A stretch of 23,079 nt of DNA, from positions 45,185 to 68,263 of the forward strand of contig BFEA01001186.1 in the NCBI GenBank assembly GCA_003427395.1, written 5' to 3'. This document shows, piece after piece, positions 20,122 to 23,079 of the stretch (positions within the stretch are counted from its first letter, which is position 1; each line of letters opens with the position of its first letter). The notes under the pieces were generated by a model that worked only from the letters and a program-made list of their open reading frames with translations, was not told where the DNA came from and searched no databases. This DNA comes from Chara braunii (Eukaryota > Streptophyta > Charophyceae > Charales > Characeae). The position numbers and the translations under genes are program-made.

Positions 20122-21838
20122 ATGACTACCCCCTCTTCTCCTACTAATTCTGCCCCTCTCACCTCCTCCGNTTTCTTTGCCACCCTCCCTGATAAATTCT
20201 GCTATTTTTGTACGTGTATTGCACGAGTTTATGGCGNTGACTGTCATCCTTTCGAAACCGGGTTTGTCGATTGGGTAGAATGTGCCACGTGTGTCAATCG
20301 TGCGCACGGGGCCTGTGTTTGCTATCNAATGAGTAGCAAGGAGTGGAGGTGCCCCCTGTNTAGAACGGCCAAACTTCCCACAGAGGTTCGATTCGAGGCC
20401 GCCCGAACAGACGGACCTGAATATGACGAGAAATACCGTCGAGCGGAGGTTTGGACGGATAAAATTTTATTANCTAAATTAGCGGGATTATCATTGGGTC
20501 GCCTCACCGAACACGACAGACGTNGGGCTACCGAGAGATCTCGGGACTATCGATGGATCAACGGTCATTTGGAGAAGCGTAAAACTGACGGATCGGGTTC
20601 GTGGTTGACGGTTCCTCATCCATTCCAGAGATACGATTGGACTCGATCTGCTCACGAAGAGCAGGCCGCTCATTTCGCAATACTTGTCACGGAGGCAACT
20701 ATAGACCAGAACCGATGGTTCTGGTCTAATATACGAGATGATGTCAGATACGTTGTCGCCAACTGTCTGGTCTGTGCCGCTGATCCCGCCCCAATACGGG
20801 GACCGAACACGATAGTACCAACGAAAGTAGAACGCCCCTTCCAGCGAGTCAGTATGGACACGACAGATATTGACGTGCCACCTGCAATGGCCCAAACCGC
20901 TGTGAATATTCTATCCTTTTAGTATTAATAGATAATTTTTCCAAGTACATCGAGATCTACCCCTGCAAGACCCGCAAGGCTGCAGAAATCGCCACGTACA
21001 TCGATCGGTTCCTCTACACCCATCTAGATACGGAAGAAATTTTGACCGACAATGGCTCCGAATTCAAGGGCGAAGTAGAGGAACTGCTTGCACGAAGGGG
21101 CATCACGCTCCGATATACGGCACCCCACGTGTCCCAGTCGAACGGGTTGGCCGAAAATGCCAACCGTATGATTAAAACCGCCCTCCGTAGGAATTTAGCG
21201 GCACATGACACGCGTCCGTGGCCCGAACTCGTGTATCAGATCGTCGGTATNCACTGGGCCACCCCTCACGAGTCCACGGCGTTCACCCCCTTTCAGCTTC
21301 GCACTAATAACCTTCCCTGTATCGACTACCGGGGTAACTCGAAAATTGCNGAAGCACAGGGTAGAACACACGTGCCGCCCTCAAGGCCAAGGCCAAAAGG
21401 TACACCGATTTGATGGAACGGGCCGTCCCGAAGCTAGCCCGAAAAAGACAGAGGATGACCGATCTGGCCCACGGTAGGCAGGTCCGTAGCTATGAGGCTC
21501 GAAATGGAAATGTTGGGCCCCAACATCAATATAAATTAAAGGACCTAGTGCAGGTACATAAATGTGCACGCGACCGGAAACTCGCTCCCAAGTTTTCTGG
21601 CTGTTTTCCTGTTGTCGAGCTCGGACCCAANGGCGCCAACACGGTGCGCATCGTGCCCGAGGCTAGCGCCAGCCATAGCTCTGTCCCCATCGTCCGACAT
21701 ACCTCCTACCTCCGGCCTCTCCCTCCCTCTGATCTCCCCCCTTCTTTCTCCTCCGAGGGCGAGGAGAACGACGACGATCTAACTCTCTCTCCACTCTCTC
21801 CCTCCTGCCCCTCGTCTTCCTCCCCTACCTCGCCATGA
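20122..21838 (+). pseudogene. pol: Element C PHD finger-integrase ORF, two frameshifts
   Basis: An ATG at 20122 opens a frame 66 bases after the RNase H stop. Residues 27-80 fit a C4HC3 PHD finger: C27-x2-C30, C54-x2-C57-x4-H62-x2-C65, then W75-R-C77-x2-C80; the last codon is TNT and is Cys only if N is G. Next come the integrase zinc domain (H178, H184, C215, C218) and the core: first Asp in SMDTTDID (20857), second in LTDNGSEF (21048), Glu in GLAENANRM (21153). A lost T in the run at 20917-20920 and another shift near 21360 break the frame. A GPY/F-like C-terminal region (KLAPKFSGCFPVVELGP) and an acidic, Ser/Pro-rich tail follow, ending in TGA at 21836-21838. Confidence 0.82.
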
Positions 21839-22317
21839 GCTTCATCACGGAGCGGGCCCTTGATNAACAGTTGTTGCAGCCACGTGGCCACATCTNGGAA
21901 ATTAGGCAAGTTCGCCATCCACGACTCAACACGGATCTTCGGCGTCTGGCGCAGTTCTTCTGCGACGTAGGTGTGTGCGCTGCCGCCACGTTTCGATTCA
22001 AGGGAAGTCCGCAGGCGATAGTGTTGGCAGAAGTGGTGGCGGTGCATCGGCGAGCAGCTCCAGGAACGAGCCACGTCACGACCGTCGTGGCCTTCAGCGG
22101 TGACATCAGTACAGTCAACCCGCAATGGCATACCGCTATCCGGACTTCATTGCGAGAGTGGACGGAGCAGTTGTCCAACGTGTGGCAGCGCGGTCTTGCC
22201 CGACCAGGGCATAATCTCATTCCAACCTTCGCACCTGATCTCGACAGAATCCGCGTCTCTCCGTGCGAGCCTGCAGTAAAACTCCCCACCCTTGTTGCTT
22301 ATCCACGACCCCGATGA
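21835..22317 (+). CDS. ORF downstream of element C integrase, ATGA-coupled, unknown function
   Basis: A 160-codon frame whose ATG (21835-21837) overlaps the integrase stop TGA (21836-21838) as ATGA. The protein looks globular, with LRRLAQFFCDVGVCAAATF, IVLAEVVAVHRRAAPG and LREWTEQLSNVWQRGLA; there is no clear signal peptide or membrane segment and I recognise no family. The opposite strand of this stretch does not look protein-like, which supports the + strand reading. Two codons contain N. Position after integrase is where some plant Gypsy elements carry an extra or envelope-like ORF, but nothing in the sequence identifies an envelope. Expression by stop-start reinitiation is inference. Confidence 0.55.
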   Translation: MSFITERALDXQLLQPRGHIXEIRQVRHPRLNTDLRRLAQFFCDVGVCAAATFRFKGSPQAIVLAEVVAVHRRAAPGTSHVTTVVAFSGDISTVNPQWHTAIRTSLREWTEQLSNVWQRGLARPGHNLIPTFAPDLDRIRVSPCEPAVKLPTLVAYPRPR

Positions 22318-22706
22318 ACCGCGCCGTCCCCCTTGCTCCTCTCTCCATCTTCGGTCTCCTCTCACTTTTCCCTACCTTCTGGCAGTCCGATCTTCATCCC
22401 CATCTTTCCCTCTCTATCGAGCCCCTTTCCGTCCTGCTAATCAACCCTGGGCATTGGCAGCTGTGGCGCCAAACTTTTGTTGAGTTGTCCATGTGCTTGA
22501 TCCGGGTGCAGGCGACGGGGATACAGACCGACGAGCATCCTGCGTGTCTCGAGAACGTGGAGCTGTTGATCATACAAGCGTGGAAGACCAACGTGGAAGG
22601 CGATCTTCTGGGCTTTCTTTTTGGATCGGTACGACCGGGCCACCACCAGTTGATTGCGCAGGAGCTCATCGTGTCGATCATACAATTGGCGAACGATCTC
22701 TCGTGA
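22314..22706 (+). CDS. Second ATGA-coupled ORF, doubtful
   Basis: A 130-codon frame starts at the ATG 22314-22316, which overlaps the preceding stop TGA (22315-22317), again as ATGA. Residues 4-22 are hydrophobic (VPLAPLSIFGLLSLFPTFW) and could be a signal or membrane segment, though the DNA here is CT-rich and gives such residues easily. The later half (NVELLIIQAWKTNVEGDLLGF) is antisense, codon for codon, to a protein-like frame on the other strand (22745-22437), so one of the two is probably a shadow. I do not recognise the product. Confidence 0.35.
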   Translation: MNRAVPLAPLSIFGLLSLFPTFWQSDLHPHLSLSIEPLSVLLINPGHWQLWRQTFVELSMCLIRVQATGIQTDEHPACLENVELLIIQAWKTNVEGDLLGFLFGSVRPGHHQLIAQELIVSIIQLANDLS

Positions 22707-22745
22707 GACATTGTTTCGCAAAGTGACGACAGTTCCGCCCTGCAC
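22437..22745 (-). CDS. Antisense open frame, possible gene fragment
   Basis: A 102-codon frame without a clear ATG at its beginning. Its residues look like a real globular protein: VSREIVRQLYDRHDELL, ARSYRSKKKAQKIAF, VLETRRMLVGLYPRRLHP. It is in exact codon register with the + strand frame at 22314-22706. If it is the true coding strand, a further inverted fragment begins near 22440 and element C ends before it. No family recognised. Confidence 0.4.
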   Translation of the reverse strand: MQGGTVVTLRNNVSREIVRQLYDRHDELLRNQLVVARSYRSKKKAQKIAFHVGLPRLYDQQLHVLETRRMLVGLYPRRLHPDQAHGQLNKSLAPQLPMPRVD

Positions 22746-22788
22746 GTCCTTGCGCGGTCATTGGATCCATATCTTTAGTGGAGCTAGT

Positions 22789-23079
22789 GCTTGGAGGAGC
22801 CTGGGGACGAAGATACGCTACCGTCGCGGCAGGAATATCTAAAGCCATACGGCCTCATCAATCATGCTTTCTATCCAAAGTCGAAGGAGGTGGTGATAGA
22901 CGACGAAGAAGAAGACGACGACGAGGAAACGTCGGAAGAGGGAAGCTATAGCGAGGATAGCGAGGGCGAGCCGAGCGAAGAAGAAGAGGAGGAAGAAACA
23001 GGATCTGAGTGGGAGGCCTTGCCGGAGGAAGCAACGCGTACTGGCACGGAAGCGGACGATCCTGAGGTGGCGCGAAGGC
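22789..23079 (+). CDS. Acidic open frame running off the window, partial
   Basis: After a TAG at about 22786 one + strand frame stays open to the window edge (97 codons) with no ATG seen at its beginning. It begins LEEPGDEDTLPSRQEYLKPYG, continues with NHAFYPKSKEVVIDD, and then becomes strongly acidic: long runs of Glu and Asp with Ser between them, followed by SEWEALPEEATRTGTEADD. The start has the mixed composition of a real protein, so this is probably part of a larger gene or of another repeat. Function unknown; acidic tracts occur in chromatin and nucleolar proteins as well as in Gag-like proteins, and nothing here decides. Confidence 0.45.

Larger units (their letters stand above)
13039..22317 (+). 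mobile_element. Element C: Ty3/Gypsy retrotransposon with PHD-integrase ORF and extra ORFs
   Basis: Order on the + strand: possible long LTR or leader with TATA box, primer binding site (15714), gag, pol (PR-RT-RH), PHD-integrase ORF, then ORFs linked by ATGA overlaps. Lesions include shifts near 16200, 16860, 20917 and 21360 and stops at 17449, 17656 and 19636. The 5' boundary is a guess from a TGTCACG start; the 3' end and 3' LTR are not identified and may lie outside the window. Confidence 0.75.

Noticed and set aside
22314-22706. Envelope gene
   Set aside because: One hydrophobic stretch in CT-rich DNA is not enough; there is no second membrane segment, cysteine pattern or cleavage site to support it.

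Overview
The window is repeat-dominated nuclear DNA from a eukaryote, most probably a streptophyte plant or charophyte alga. Its gag/pol polyproteins, initiator-Met-type primer binding sites and pyrimidine-rich TATA promoter look plant-like, and the style of the elements reminds me of the Chara braunii genome (from memory, no search run). I see no convincing intact host gene. Scattered single N bases inside the element copies suggest a draft assembly of multi-copy sequence.

Three decayed LTR retrotransposons of Ty3/Gypsy type fill most of the window. Element A (+ strand, about 668-5090) runs gag, retropepsin, reverse transcriptase, RNase H and stops before integrase. Element B (- strand, about 11930-5090) runs 5' LTR, primer binding site, long leader, gag, retropepsin, RT, RNase H, integrase, and stops inside the integrase core before its last catalytic residue. 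A and B therefore meet tail to tail near 5090. Element C (+ strand, about 13039 to at least 22317) has a probable very long 5' LTR or leader containing an unexplained 164-codon ORF, a primer binding site at 15714, gag, pol (PR-RT-RH), a separate ORF in which a PHD-type zinc finger precedes integrase, and then one or two extra ORFs joined to it and to each other by ATGA stop/start overlaps. Its 3' LTR is not visible.

Between B and C (11931-13038) lie a GA microsatellite, GGCCA-type tandem repeats and a decayed tRNA-like (SINE-like) sequence with pol III A and B boxes. The last 650 bases hold open frames on both strands, including an acidic frame that runs off the window edge.

All three elements carry premature stops and frameshifts, so none looks autonomous. 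Element C is the most interesting: PHD finger plus integrase, chained downstream ORFs and an ORF upstream of gag.
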